From Acanthornis magna (Eukaryota > Chordata > Aves > Passeriformes > Acanthizidae): DNA of 64,000 nt. Below the pieces are notes generated by a model that did no database searches, was not told where the DNA came from, and worked only from the letters and a program-made list of their open reading frames with translations. The DNA lies in contig JAWUZG010000159.1 in NCBI GenBank assembly GCA_036785705.1, forward strand, positions 5,704,001 through 5,768,000, written 5' to 3'. This document shows, piece after piece, positions 42,922 through 55,429 of the stretch; within the stretch, counting starts at the first letter, position 1, and the number at the start of each line of letters is the position of its first letter. Both the position numbers and the translations under genes were made by a program.

Positions 42922-43776
42922 TAAAATGGACATCCCCCCATGCCATTGGTTTTGGATGGGGGCCTTGGTGAGCAGCTGCCACCTCTCCAGATGTGCCTGG
43001 CCTCCCACCCAGGCCACCCCAACATCTGCAGCAGGCACACTGCACACGCAGGACTCACCAAACCTCCCCACAGGGAGACTTTGGGCAAACACAGCCAACC
43101 CCACGGCAGGACAGCAGCTGGAGCTGACAGCTCACCTCTCCTGGAGCCTGCAGCCCCCACAGAGAGCCAAAACTGCCCTCAGTGCCTCCCTGCTTCACAG
43201 AGAGGAACTCAAATCACAGACGGGAAGCAGCTTTGGACATTGTATACATATATACAGCAGCGCTTCTGTAAACCTCCTAAAGCAAGTGAAGGTGCTGCCT
43301 AGAAAGTTAAAACCTAATCATGCCTAAACCTCCACTATTTAGTAGTCAAGGATTAGTTTTCTCTTGCGGGTGTTTCAGTGTTGGTGGTCACTGCATTGGT
43401 GTATCGCATTTTTAACTTGGACCACGGTATCTTGCTGTATAGGACTCATATATTAAATATTATGTGGGGATTGTTTCTGTTTTGGTTTTTTGTTGTTGTT
43501 TTTAAGCATAATAACAGGATTTCTGTTGCTAGGCTCAACATCAGCTTCACTGTTTGTACATTTTTATGTAAATAGTTGTCACAAGCGGAAGAAGAATTAT
43601 TTATTTCCATCTCTGAATTCCTTTTCAATCACATCCAGGAAAAATGATTCTCGGTTCCTAAACACATTTGTTTCCTTATTTAAGAAGATATTTATTAACA
43701 GTTGGCAAAAATGCATACACATTTCTGGTTCTTTTCATAGAGCAGTTGTCAGAAGCCTTTTTGTACAAACCAGTAA

Positions 43777-43782
43777 AATAAA
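43777..43782 (+). terminator. BMP7: Candidate distal poly(A) signal AATAAA
   Basis: AATAAA in AGTAAAATAAATCATTGC, about 2.36 kb after the stop. This is the favoured main 3' end because the conserved-looking UTR sequence fades soon after. Confidence 0.5.
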
Positions 43783-44149
43783 TCATTGCAACTTTACAAA
43801 AGATATCCCGACAACATTGTGTATCCGTGTGGTTATTCTCGTTTTATTCAAACAACCTTTTTGGCTGGACAATATTTCATCTTGAGCCTCTGTTTTCATG
43901 CAGCTCAATCTCTATGTACGGGCAAAACCGTCACATGTCATTATTTGGTGCAGCTCTTTCGGTCCAAATACAACAGGGAGGGAAGAATAGCAAAAATATG
44001 GATGTGTTTTGCAGCCTGAGCTGCAAGGATCCGTGATTGAATTATAGTGCAGCTGTCAGCAGCTGTTTCAAAGAAGCAGGGGGTAAATTAGTTCTGTTTA
44101 CTGCTAACATAGTTCAGAGATTTAGTCATCCCAATAAAATTATAGAGGC

Positions 44150-45590
44150 ACAAGAAAGGAAGAAAGAAACTCCAAAGAACCATCAGCCAAGAAGCTGACA
44201 TTTTCTAATTTAGATTGTTTTAGCATATCTGAGAGATGCTGCTGGCATGAGGTTTCCTACTGTGGATACCACACTGCATTGCTATGGAGGCAGCTGAAAA
44301 AAATAATGGTCTAAATCCCTCTATTAACTGAGCATTTTATCTTCAGGGCATAACAGCAATTTTGGGGTTCTTGTTTACTTTGAACTGCAAGCAGAGTTGT
44401 GCCAGTTTACGTAGATATACTTGCTGGGCCGGAGGATTAAATCATCAGCATTTTGGAGTTAATCTGCCGTCTTCCATGAGAATTTATGAATTACAAATTC
44501 ATAAGTAAATTTGCTTTGTGCACTGTTCTGAAAGTCCAGCAAAGCATCAGTGGAAAGACCTTTATTGCTGTAAAATGATACCTACTCAGCTTCTGTAGGC
44601 CTGGACTAACTTTAGAAGGAATATCCTCTGATATTTCTCATTATGGTCCCAATTCTCTGCATTTAAGTGTAAGGCAGGGGTGGTACTAGCAAGGGGAGAA
44701 AGAATAAAATAAATACTTTTGTTTTGCAGGGCCAGTCTTGCAGCCAACAGCAGCTTTACCACTAACTTCAACACTTCCAGCCTTATATCATGAAATATCT
44801 GCTGTTTTCCAGCTCTGCCACAAATACACACAACTTGCTGGATGTGCTTTCCCAGCCTAGGAGCCAAAACTCCGTTCCCAAGCTGGTTGCAGCCTCCCCT
44901 TGGTCTGCAGCACTCCTGTGGCTTTGTCTCCTCATCTACTGTTCTGGAAGAAGAATTCTTGACATGAATACATACACTGCCATAAACTGACGGGGCCATA
45001 AAACCCTAGTGAATGAGTTTCAAAACAGCTAGATTTATCTGAGTAATGACATTTTAAAGCACATTTAAAACATTTTATAGATCGGTTATTTTAAGTTCCT
45101 TTCAGGCCAAACTTTGAGGATGTTATGTTTGCTTAATTGAGCTGTTTCAGATCTGTTCCAGTACTGACAATAGGATCCTTTTGTCCCTGTGCAGGAAACT
45201 GCCTCCGTTGCTGCCAATGTTCATATAATAAAAAATAATGATTTAAATAAGCCCTGGTGCAATTTTAAGATTCCTGATTGTTATGGAAGTGTCAGCTGTA
45301 AAGCCTAAAACCAGAGAGGGGGAGCAGGGCACAGCTCAGGGCACGGCCAAGGGCTGCAGGATTATTTCTGCTGCTGGATTCAGTCCCTCAGCTCTGCCTG
45401 CAATGGGAACAGATACTTCTGGATAAAAAAAACCCCAAAGACTCATCTTTTGAGTTCGGAATTTTCATTCTCTTTATGCTTCCATCCAAACGCACTGCTT
45501 GCTGACTTCCACTGTTGCCACAAACACATTATTCTCTGTATTCAGCTTTCCTTCTGAGAGAAATTCTGCCCAATTAAGCTAAAAGGAGCC
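44150..45590. other. Start of the downstream gene desert, no gene seen
   Basis: AT-rich unique DNA. An inverted repeat TTATGAATT-ACA-AATTCATAA lies at 44484-44504 in a CpG-bearing, CNE-like stretch (44385-44530). No coding evidence. Confidence 0.4.
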
Positions 45591-45599
45591 TGTTTGAAG

Positions 45600-45760
45600 T
45601 TTTTATTTATCAGGTAATGATTGACAAGACCTCGAGGCAAAAACTAGGAGCACTTTATACTACAGTCATTCATTACCCGAGTACAAAAGCAACACAAATG
45701 GGTTATTATGGCCACTTTGAGTTACTCTGTTTTAAATAAAAATATCTATTCCCTTTTTCT
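45600..45760. promoter_or_regulatory. Candidate regulatory block with PBX/MEIS-type site
   Basis: TGATTGACA at 45618-45626 matches the PBX-PREP/MEIS composite. It is followed by CCTCGAGG and CATTACCCGAG in unique sequence. Motif-based only. Confidence 0.25.
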
Positions 45761-48700
45761 GCTTTATGCTGTGGAATTTTTGTTCCTAAATCAATAGCTG
45801 AGAAAGACCAGAAGTTTTGGGTAACAAGTTTAATTCACTGGTTTGTTTCCTAGCTGGTTTTCCAAATGTCCGTTTACCAGGCAATAGGAACACACTTCTT
45901 AATTTTAATATTTGGAAAGTTATTTCTTGGTATTGTGAGATTTACCACATTGGGACAAATCTACTGTTTTCTCCAACAGAATCCCCATGTATAAATTAAT
46001 TCCATAAGTGAAGACAGCACAATCTTAAAACGGCCTAAGTTCAGCTTTGTATTTAAAAGGAAAACAGGACAGGCCACAGACAGATTCATCAACTTCACAC
46101 TTTTTTTTTTTCACCGGGAAAAGGCACTGGGGAAACTTGGGGGAAAAATAGGGGCTCAGCCTCAGCCCTACAACCTCTTAGGAAGGCAGCTTCGCACTTG
46201 CCCAGTTTTTGCAGGCATGGTTCAGCATTTAACCATTTGCAGCCTAAAGCTCTACATGAGGCTGCTTGAATTAACCTCACTCAGAGAATTGCCTTGCTTG
46301 TCTGCAATAAAACCCAACCCCAGGCCAGTCAGCAGTAATTTGGGGAATGGAGCATTTGTGTCTGGAGCTGGGAGGGGGTGAGTGGCTGCGCCCAGTGCCA
46401 CGTCCGTGCCTGTAATTAAAACCACGCTCGTCCCCTTTCCCCGGGAGCTGAAGTGACTCCTGAGCGAGCAGCTCTGTGCTGCTGATAACTTGGGGCTAAT
46501 GGGCTTATTTTAAGAAGCTCTTGAGAAGAAAGAAGGGGATGCCAGGACCTCAGCGGATCTGTTGTGCTTTAGTGTGTCAGCACCTGGAGCTCCAGCCCAG
46601 GACGTCGGGGTTGTGCTAAATTCCCAAAGGAGCACTGCAGGTTTGGGATGTCACTGTGCTGTGTAGCACAAAAAAAGGAACACAGAGGCACTTCTGACCT
46701 GGCTCCCCATCCTCCCTTCCATTGCATGATCTCTCCACTGAGATCCAGAGTGGACAATGGCCCCAGCAGTGGCCAGACACCGCTGGTGACACCACAAGGT
46801 GACCTTTGGCTGGGCTAATGAAGGAGAGCAGCTGCAGGCTGCTGGATTTATTCCCGTGCTATTTGTTGCTGCTGTGTCAGGTGCTTCACATGAAATATGT
46901 GGAAGCAGAGACATTGAGTGTCTGGATTCAGTTATGAAGGGTCAGAGCTCAAAGATATCATTTCTCAGGTCCCAACAATTTAAGCCATTTTGGTCAGGGT
47001 TTAGAACAAGCTGTAGGCAAGAGCAGAGCAGTCAGTGGCTCTACATCTCTCTGCCTCAGGCAGAAGCACTACTCAGCCTCTTTAAAAAGAGAGATTTGGG
47101 CAATTGCTTAAGGAGAATAAATTCCTCATTCTAGGTTCTCTTAGGCTACATACTAAGCACACAAGAAAGGAGCACAAACCAACAAACTCAGCTGATCCAA
47201 AACTGACGTGAGAAGTTTTGTTTCTGATTTTTTTATACATTTCTCACAGTGATCTACTGCCCCTACTGACCTATATTTGGCTCCTGAAGTGAGAAACTAT
47301 CTCTTAAATCCACTGAAATGAGTTGTTCTTCCTTAACAGGGAGCAACCCGGCTAGACTGCAGCTTTAGGAGTTGGTTAATTACTCCAAAGACAAATTTCG
47401 TGACACCTCAGGGCTAAGTTTTGGAGAAGACAGCAAGGAAAGGTAGGGCCAGGCATTTGTGAGACGAGAGAATGCAGCCACTGCCTTTGAAGGTGTGCAA
47501 CCAAGTTCTGAAATCCATCGTGCAGGGTTCCCTGTAAACCCAGCCAGTGGTTTTGGGGAGAAGGAACTCACAGAGGTTGGGCCACCATCAACTTGGAGCG
47601 ACTTTAAACGAGGGATCTTTTTCCTTACACCAAGGCAGACTTTTTAAAACTCTAAATCAGAAAAAATGCGCAAGTGATTCCAAGTTCAGCCCATCAGTTG
47701 TTTTGGTTTCACATGACTACTGAGAAATCAACTGTAAAAGCTGGTGCAGCTCTATACACACATACCATGCACAGAATGTGAACTGTAAATACTGGCAGGG
47801 AGTCTGCTTTAAGAAGCTGCAGTTAATGTTGTGTCAGAACAGCCCTTGGAACCCCCATTTCCAGAGACTTATAGTGCAGGGGGTGGGGAGGGAATAAATC
47901 CGATTTTGCTGGAGTTTTGCCTACAACTTCTCAGCCATAAAGCCTTTATTTATGGCTCTTACACAGCATGAAGGATTCAATTTGTCCTTTGTTATGAATT
48001 TCAGTGGATCATATAACTGTTTATTTCCAGATATTTAAAAAAATAGTTGGTATTTTTGGTTTGCAGGAAAAAACAAAGCTCCTCATAGTCTACACTAGTG
48101 GGGATGTGCTTAGACCACACTTGACAGGGACAGGGGTCCCAAATTCCTGCGATTTCTTGCACGGGGCCACAGAAAAGGATGAGATAAGGCAGCAAAGCCC
48201 TTCCATGAGGTTGGGAATGAAGTCTAGGCTGGAGGCTGTTCCTGAGCACCTGAGGTGGTGGAGCCTGGGCTGGAGGAAACCTCAATCCTTCAGCCACATC
48301 AACCCTGGGCCAGGAAGGGCAGCAGCCCCTCCAGAGCTGCTGGCAGCATTTCTTCACAAGAGTAGGTGGAAAAGCATAACCAATTCAAGGCACAGACTGC
48401 ATCAGCTCCTCACAGCTTTGAGAGATTTCCTGCTTCTAGTAGCAGCTGAGAACAAGATGCTCAATAAAAAAAAATATCACAGCCAAAAAGAGACGTGTGC
48501 CTTCAGTGAGTCACTGCGCTCTGCAGTGGCAATGTGGAGTCACAATGACAGTCCTGTTCATTAACACTCGCTAAGCATTCCCTCTTCAAAGCGTTTTTAT
48601 TGATGCCAGTTGAAAAGGAAGATGCTTGCATTTTGCATTCATCTATTTCATGTTTCTCATCTGGCTTGAGAACAAGCCTTGGGAAACCTGTTTTTTTCGG

Positions 48701-49920
48701 CAAGAGGTAACAGCCTCGAGTTAAAAAGAGATGGAGGCTCCTTCCTGGGAGTTGGGGGAGATTGACAGCAAATTAAACCCATGGGTGAAATATTATGTTG
48801 TCCAGATGGGAGTGACAGTCTTTGAGGAAGCAGATCTGGTTTTCTGCTGCAGCACCTCTCAGAAAATGAAAAGAAAAACATCTCCCCTGCACTGCAGGAT
48901 ACTGGAGTGGCTTTTGCTTCCTTTCCAGACCATGTGTCAGACACACCCTGGTGTCTGCTCAAGTGTCCTCGTTCCTTTATGAGCAGGGGTAGGAGACCAG
49001 GGATGCATCGAGTCTATGATTCACCTGCCTGCTCTGGAAATATTCTCAGCAAATCGAAAGGTGGGGCAGATCACAAGGATTGTCACCATCTAGGTCAGTC
49101 TCTGGCATATCAGAGACTGCATTTACTGCTCCTACTGCTTAAAGCTTAAAAAACAAGTGATTGGGGTGATTTATTTTCAATATGACAGTAGTGACCTCAA
49201 GGGCTTGTCCCAGGCTCAGGATCCCCCAGTTTTGTCCACCTCTGGTTGGAAATACACAGGTTAATTGGACAGAGGCATCCAAACCCTCCCAGCTCTGCTC
49301 CCTGCCTCCGAAGGGAGTGTAGATGAACAACATGCCAGAGGTCACACACTCTCGCAGAGAAGTTTACATTTAATCAACATCTGTCCCTCCCACCCTCCTC
49401 TACATATGAGAATCTTCAGGGAAAAATAACAGTTAATCAAGTCACAAAAATATTGAGCTCCAGCTCTTCCCTCTTCAGCCAAATTAAAGACCTTTCTGTG
49501 CAGCGACAGCTGATAAACACTGTGCCCTGTATTTAGGTCCTCGGTGCTGGTGTCTGCCTTAATTGCTGCTTCCCATTTGCCCTGGCCTCTTCTCAAAGGA
49601 GGCAGCACATCTGATTGCACACCGAGGGAGATGTCTGCCTCTGATCTGTCTGAACAGTTTCTCCCTCAAGTAATTTAGAAGTGTCTCTGTTGATAGTAGA
49701 CTAAACCAGTAACTGAGAGCAGCTTTGGGATTCAGCCATCTTCCCCCCAAACTAAAGGATTTTTCCCGTTCAGTAGGATGTTGTCACATTTGGCTGCCAA
49801 AACTGCTTATTGTGCTGCGAGTTGTCAGCCAAAATGAAGCTCCTCTGCTGCCTGAAGTTGTATTTGTTGAGGCCTCTTCATCTTTGAGAGGAAATCGCCG
49901 TATCCCCCTCCCCACTTATT
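45761..49920. other. Intergenic DNA, no gene seen
   Basis: Mixed unique DNA. The 186-residue frame at 48004-48564 and its minus-strand overlap show no domain, no splice context and no family likeness. A T-tract lies near 46102. Confidence 0.4.
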
Positions 49921-49924
49921 TTCA

Positions 49925-50330
49925 TCCACCATTTATTCAATTGCGTTAACAACAGCAGCAACATCAGAAAGTTTGTGGCGATGGGACTGGAATTCCTCAG
50001 TGGAGTTTATTTTAACACATCTAGAATATTAGATATCTACAAAACTATATATAGACGCAGGGCTACATCTCTGAAGAAGAAAAAAAACCCTATATTTGTG
50101 AAAGCCACAAGGCCACAAAGATAGATTATGTGAATTACTGTCATTACCAAAATTGCTGGTTAAAGAACTTCTAGGCACCCTGCATCACTCTAGCAGTCGG
50201 ACTATAGGAACCACTGTAATTACAAAGTATTTTAAATCGTGCCAGTACAAACACGATCTGGAAATGGAAAATACCATGCTAGTCATTGCATCTGGAAATT
50301 AATGGTTGGCATGGAAATGTGTGGAACTGG
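49925..50330. promoter_or_regulatory. Candidate conserved enhancer block downstream of BMP7
   Basis: About 400 bp of unique AT-rich DNA with isolated CpGs. It has GTGAATTACTGTCATTACC, GAACCACTGTAATTAC (RUNX-like plus homeodomain core), AAATCGTGCC and GGAAATTAATGG. Stands out from GC-richer neighbours on both sides. Texture-based call. Confidence 0.35.
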
Positions 50331-53100
50331 TTACTCACGCTGAGCAGTGGGCACGGTGAAGTCATGGCCACCACCACTCCTGACTACCTTGGACTGCAGG
50401 CAAAGGTTGTTTCCACTCTCACCCACACTTCTGGCAGCCCCAAACCCAAGGGCTGCTGCTCACAGAGAGCTGGCAGCACTGCTAAGGGACTGAGCTGTCA
50501 GCTCACAACATCCCCAAGTGTCAGGGAAGGTGTGACACACAAAGGCCAAAGGGCTGCACGGCCACATCAGCCTCTCTCGCAAGATCAAAGCAACATTTAA
50601 GTCAAGTAATGCATGAAGAAGCATTTTAGTGAGTCTGTTTGGAACAATAAATGTTCGGAACTTCTTAGTAAAAAACTGTGAGAGAGGAGCTTGTAACCAA
50701 GTAATTTCCACTAAAGAGGGGGAAAACCAACCAACAAAAATCTGCACAGCTTCTGGATTCAGCACACAGGTTTCAGTGGCAAGAGCAGGTTTTCTCCCCA
50801 GCCTCTGCACAAGGAAGGAATTATGGGTGGAGAGCAGAGATGGACAAAGCAGCAGCTCCTAATTTCCACCACACCTGAGCCCTGGCACTCAGCAGACAAT
50901 TCCCTTGCCCAACACACTGTCCCAGCTGCACGTGCCCTCCCCAGCAGGGCTGCACAACATCCTGGGGACTAATCTGCAAACACCATCAGCCTGGAGAGTG
51001 CCTGTCCTTATCTTCTGTTTGCAGGATCAAAGGAGAGCCTGTTCAACCGTCCAGCATCACTGGGAAAGCTGGAACCAGCCCTCTCTGGGGTGGAGCTCAC
51101 CCCAGCCACCCAGGGTCACCCCAGCAGGGTCACCCCAGCCACCCAGGGTCACCCCAGGCAGAGCTCAACTGTCCTGAGGACAGCAGCAAAACAACTTCCA
51201 AAGGCTGAGCATCTCTTCCTGCTTTTGTTTCTGCAGCCCTGGTTCCAAGCAGTGCTTTTGGTCCCAGCATGGATAAAGCGACATTCGCTCTTCCCTACAG
51301 GCCAAGCTCGAGTTACAGCAGCAAAATTTACAATTTCAAGATTAATTTGTCTGCAGAGTGTGAAGAACTTGCAGAAACCCCCCTCTCTGCTCTGTGCTGT
51401 GCTCAACCCTGGCAGTGAGTGGAGCAGAGTGGGTGACAGCAGAGCAAGGCACAGCACACAGAGCCAGCAGACAAACTTTGCCAGCCACAACGAGTGAGGC
51501 CACTGCCTCAATTGCTTCTGTCACAACCAGCCCCAATCCTGGTCAGAACCAAAAGAAAGGCAAAGCCAGAGCAAATAAAGCATTCGAATAATAATTGAAA
51601 TAACATTACTCTAAAAACACTGCAGAAACTCCTCTGCCAGGATTCACTCACTATTCCAAGCTGTTCAGCAATAAATCCCAACACGTTTCTCAGTCACTGC
51701 AAACTACTGCATCATTTTGTTTAGGACAAAAAGATGAAACTTACCTCTCCAGCACCAGAGGTCACGTTTTGCATTCCTCCACATGCTCTCCTCAAGAGAT
51801 GTAGGCTGTGCCATCAAGGTAGAATCAGCATTTTATCCTTCCAGGACAAGGAGAGCTTGTACCTTTCTGAAGCCCCTGAAACACCAGAGGCCACAAGACT
51901 TTTCCCCTCCTCAGGACAAACTCTGGCCTCTCTAACCAAACCCCTGAACTGAGGTCCCAGCTCAGCTTCTCAGTGACTGTTTCAAAATCCCATAACTTTC
52001 TGGGAGCTTCTGATTTTCACCTCGTTTGGTGACAATTTACCCCTGAGGTTTTCTCACCCAGGAGGCAATATTGCCTCTCCTCCAGGTGCAATGACTTCAG
52101 CCTCTCTCTGCCCTTCTCCAGCCCCAAAAACCTCACTAATGAGGAAATCATGCATTGCTAAGGGCACACAGGTGTTCACCTTTACCTCGATTGTCTCACA
52201 TGGCCTTTCAGAGTCCTTTGCTGGCCACAAGGAGCCACCTGCAAACTTGGCCCCTCTGCAAGGGGACTTTCTGCCCTACATCACTGTGGGGACAGGGAAG
52301 AACCTGCCTCTGTCTTGTCTCCTCTCTGGGGCTCCCACAGCCAGGCTGGCCCAGAGAATCAGGATGTCCAAGCACATCTTGGGCTGTTTCACATGTCCAG
52401 CTGGGCCCTGGGGTGTTCCTAGTGAAACCACTGAAATTTGATTACAAATTCTGCTGTAAAAAAGGTAGATTTTTCACATCTCACTGCTCATTTTAACAAG
52501 GATTGCTCCCAAAATGGTTCTCTCCCAGCTTGTCTAGAGAGCTGGGGGCCCTACATCTGCAGAGGGGATGGGTGTGGGTACACAGGCATGGTCTCAGATG
52601 CCCAAGGCTGCTCACAAGGAGGTTTGGAGGAGGCACAGAAACCTTTTCCCCCTCACATGTGCCTTGCAGCGATTGCTGGCTGTGCTCTCTGTCCCCAGCC
52701 CTGTATCAGCCTCCCAAGCACTTCCTCAGAGCGCAGCTCGGATGATCAGCGCCACTTTCATGTGGTCTTTGTTCTTTTTGCATCTGGGTGCCACATTTGG
52801 GAGCCCAGCCCTTTGCAGTGCGGCAGGGATGGAGTGACAGTGCCCCAGCCCCTGAACTGACTGTTTACCAATGCCCCATCCTCTGCAGAGAGATTTTCCT
52901 GCAGCACTTCCCTCACGTGCACAAGGCTGTGTTTTAACAGGGAGTTTGTGAGCCTAAGGATTGCAGCAAAATGTCTTCACACAGACCTTACTATAACTTA
53001 AGTGATTTACACATCAGAGAATTTCAGAGCAGAAGTTCCTATATCGAATGCTGATAATTTCTACTCTCACCTCTGTCCTTTAACAAGACATAACTCAGTA
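50331..53100. other. Intergenic DNA, no gene seen
   Basis: GC-richer unique DNA with many short chance frames on both strands. Includes a small tandem repeat listed separately (51098-51160). No gene model can be supported. Confidence 0.4.
51098..51160. repeat. 33-bp tandem repeat, two copies
   Basis: CACCCCAGCCACCCAGGGTC begins at 51098 and again at 51131. Internal sub-repeats of GGGTCACCCCAG add complexity. Confidence 0.8.
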
Positions 53101-53119
53101 TGATGTGGAAGGAGCTGGA

Positions 53120-53215
53120 CCCGGAGTCTCGATTTTTGTTTCACATCATCCACTGCATAACTTTGAGCAGGAGGCATCACCCATCAGTGCCTCAGTCTCC
53201 CTGCCTGTAAAATTT
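53120..53215 (+). repeat. MIR SINE relic (core and 3' part)
   Basis: Contains CACTGCATAACTTTGAGCAG, then ATCAGTGCCTCAGTCTCCCT and GCCTGTAAAAT. These correspond to the MIR segment GTGACCTTGGGCAAG...TGCCTCAGTTTCCTCATCTGTAAAATG. Diverged; the 5' tRNA-like part is unclear. Confidence 0.6.
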
Positions 53216-53639
53216 AATTTTGCAGAATTTTTGAAGGCGTGGCTATGATGGGATGGGCTGTGAAGGACACAAAGCACTGCATGGGCAGAGGCTGTGCCAA
53301 GTGGCCTGGAGTGACCACAGGAATGAGGGCAGGCACAGAGTGGCCACAGGTCCTGCCCAGTCCAGCTGCCCCAGCCCAGCAACCTCACTGCCAGCATGGG
53401 TCACTGCCCAAGCAGTGATTGGGAAATCACACAAAAATTCAAAAATCGGGAAGGGTTTGGCCACCACCCACCTGTCCTCATGTGGGCAATGCAGGGGCCT
53501 CTCCGGCACTTTGTTCAATGGAAAATTTATCCTCTGTGGATATTTGTGACGTGTCACATCTCAGCCTGGTGCGCAGGCAGATCTGCCAGCTGAGGGTTTA
53601 TAGGCCCTGCGGGGAGAAGAACAGAGTGAGCTGATCCCA

Positions 53640-54010
53640 TTGCCATGGAGAAATAATTAAGAGGTTTTGTTGAGTAAGGCTTGGAAAACAAAAAACTGGA
53701 AATGACTAAGGGTCTTAATTGAAATGTATTTCAAATTTACAGTTTTATCAATAATTTCCTTTTTCTCCACTGAAAAACACCTCTGACTTAATAATTAAAA
53801 AACCTCTATGAAAAAAGGTGTTGTATAAATAATGTACAGATGTCAGGCATGGGGAAGAATTATTTTAGGTTTAAACTTGCAGCAGAACTTGAAGAAAAGC
53901 TGTGTGAAGAATTTTTAAAAACACACACATTTTTATTAGAATTTTACGTTCGCCATTTTTCAGTCTGTTCCTCACAAAAAAGGCAAATTTGAATGTCACT
54001 AGAACTACAG
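53640..54010. promoter_or_regulatory. Candidate conserved block, intergenic
   Basis: AT-rich unique stretch with AATAATTAAG, GTCTTAATTGAAATG, TTTATCAATAATTTCC and ACTTAATAATTAAAAAACC. Dense in homeodomain-type cores and different from the GC-rich DNA before it. Confidence 0.28.
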
Positions 54011-54469
54011 TTTCCATAAACCAGGTTGAAGTGTAGGAATGAGACAGCTCGTACGAGGGGAGGGAGCTGGACCTGGGAAAGGCTCACACGACACCTCTTG
54101 CAAACTTGGGGCAGTTTAGAAACAAAATGTGAATTTGTCTGACTTTGGGGATGGAAGAAGATTTTGGCTCTCTCATGAGCTGTTTAAGACATCCATTCAT
54201 CCATAGAAAATAGTGGATCTACATGGCTCAGGACGTTGGGAATTGTGGGGATCCCTGCCGGCTGTGGGCACAGCTCTCAGCGATGGAGCTGGAGAACCTG
54301 AAGTTTGTGCAAAATTAGGAACAAAGATAACTAAAGAGCTGTCTGGGGACATCTGGCGATCCATGGGACTCCTCTGTCCCTCCTTTCTGTGCTTGCACAC
54401 TCGGACAGACCTAACCCATCCACGTGGATTCCGTGCCTGCAGTTCACGTTTCTCAAAGAGAGCTGGGGC

Positions 54470-54960
54470 TGCTTTGAAAGCTCGTCTTGTTTTCCCTAAT
54501 TCAATCCGGAAAACAGTCATATTAATACCAACAGATACCGCCCACACGCAAATCAGAAAAATTAAAGGGCATTGCAAAAGTGCCTGTTTCCAGTGGTCAG
54601 ATTAGCTGCAGACGGAAGCAATTGGAGCTGCATTAAAACTAACAGGCTGTAATTGTCCAGAGGCATTGTCTCGCAGTGCAACACTTCTCTTTGGCTCTTC
54701 ACAGAGATTTCTTGGAATTTTTTCAATCGCTTTTCTGCTTGAAGTATATGCTGCATTTCAGATCTTTCCTTTCCATGTCACAAGAGAATGAGCTAAAAGT
54801 TCATCAACAGCCTATGGCAACATCTCAGTGGAGAAAGTCGAAGTCATTTCTTAATGCCATTTCTTATTAGCTATCATCATTGTGCAAATGCTGCGAGTAC
54901 AAGAGCGCAGGAGGTCTGCTGTTAATCATTATCAACCTTCGTTTCTCCCTGCCTAGCAGT
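54470..54960. promoter_or_regulatory. Candidate conserved block, intergenic
   Basis: Unique sequence with CpG-bearing stretches (ACAGATACCGCCCACACGC, CTGCAGACGGAAGCAATTGG) and AAACTAACAGGCTGTAATTG. It continues into TTAGCTATCATCATTGTGCA and GCTGTTAATCATTATCAACC. CNE-like texture. Confidence 0.3.
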
Positions 54961-55429
54961 TAAACCTTCAGAATCATTTCATTTCTCTGAAATATACAGA
55001 AAACTGGCTTCTCCAAGACCCTTGGGTGTTCCAGTGAATAATGCCGTGGACTTAGTTCCCAACCAGCTTTCTGTAGTTAGTTAGTTAGATAGATCTTCTA
55101 TTTAAAGATAAGTTCCACCCCACCCCTCTGCAATCTGGTTATGATTACTGGTTACTGCCACCCGCAGACTGATAAACTTATAACAGCTGCATTGCAGGAA
55201 ATCACCTCCAATTCAACCCTGATGTTGTAGGGATGTCTTTAGTTAGCTTAAATAGGCTTTTAACATTCATTTTTTTGTGTGCAAAACACCTATCATTAAT
55301 TTTGACTCGAGAGATCAAACAGTTAACAATGTGTTGATCCTAGCTTACTTTTAAGTGATGTATTGTATCATTTCTGAGAGTTATGAGGGGTTGATATTTT
55401 CTTTTACTAATGCATCAAAGTCGATAAGT

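Larger units (their letters stand above)
41420..43800 (+). other. BMP7: Probable 3' UTR of BMP7
   Basis: Follows the stop directly. Poly(A) signals AATAAA lie at 41847-41852, 42037-42042, 43777-43782 and 44133-44138. BMP7 3' UTRs in other vertebrates are around 2 kb, and the unique, non-repetitive stretch 43320-43790 looks like a conserved distal UTR. I therefore favour an end shortly after 43782, with earlier sites as alternatives. An AU-rich element (ATTTATTT, 43599-43606) and several T-runs fit post-transcriptional control. The exact end is inferred. Confidence 0.55.

Noticed and set aside
48004..48564. 186-residue plus-strand frame in the downstream region
   Set aside because: No domain, no codon or motif signal that I recognise, overlapping frames on the other strand, and no exon-like boundaries.
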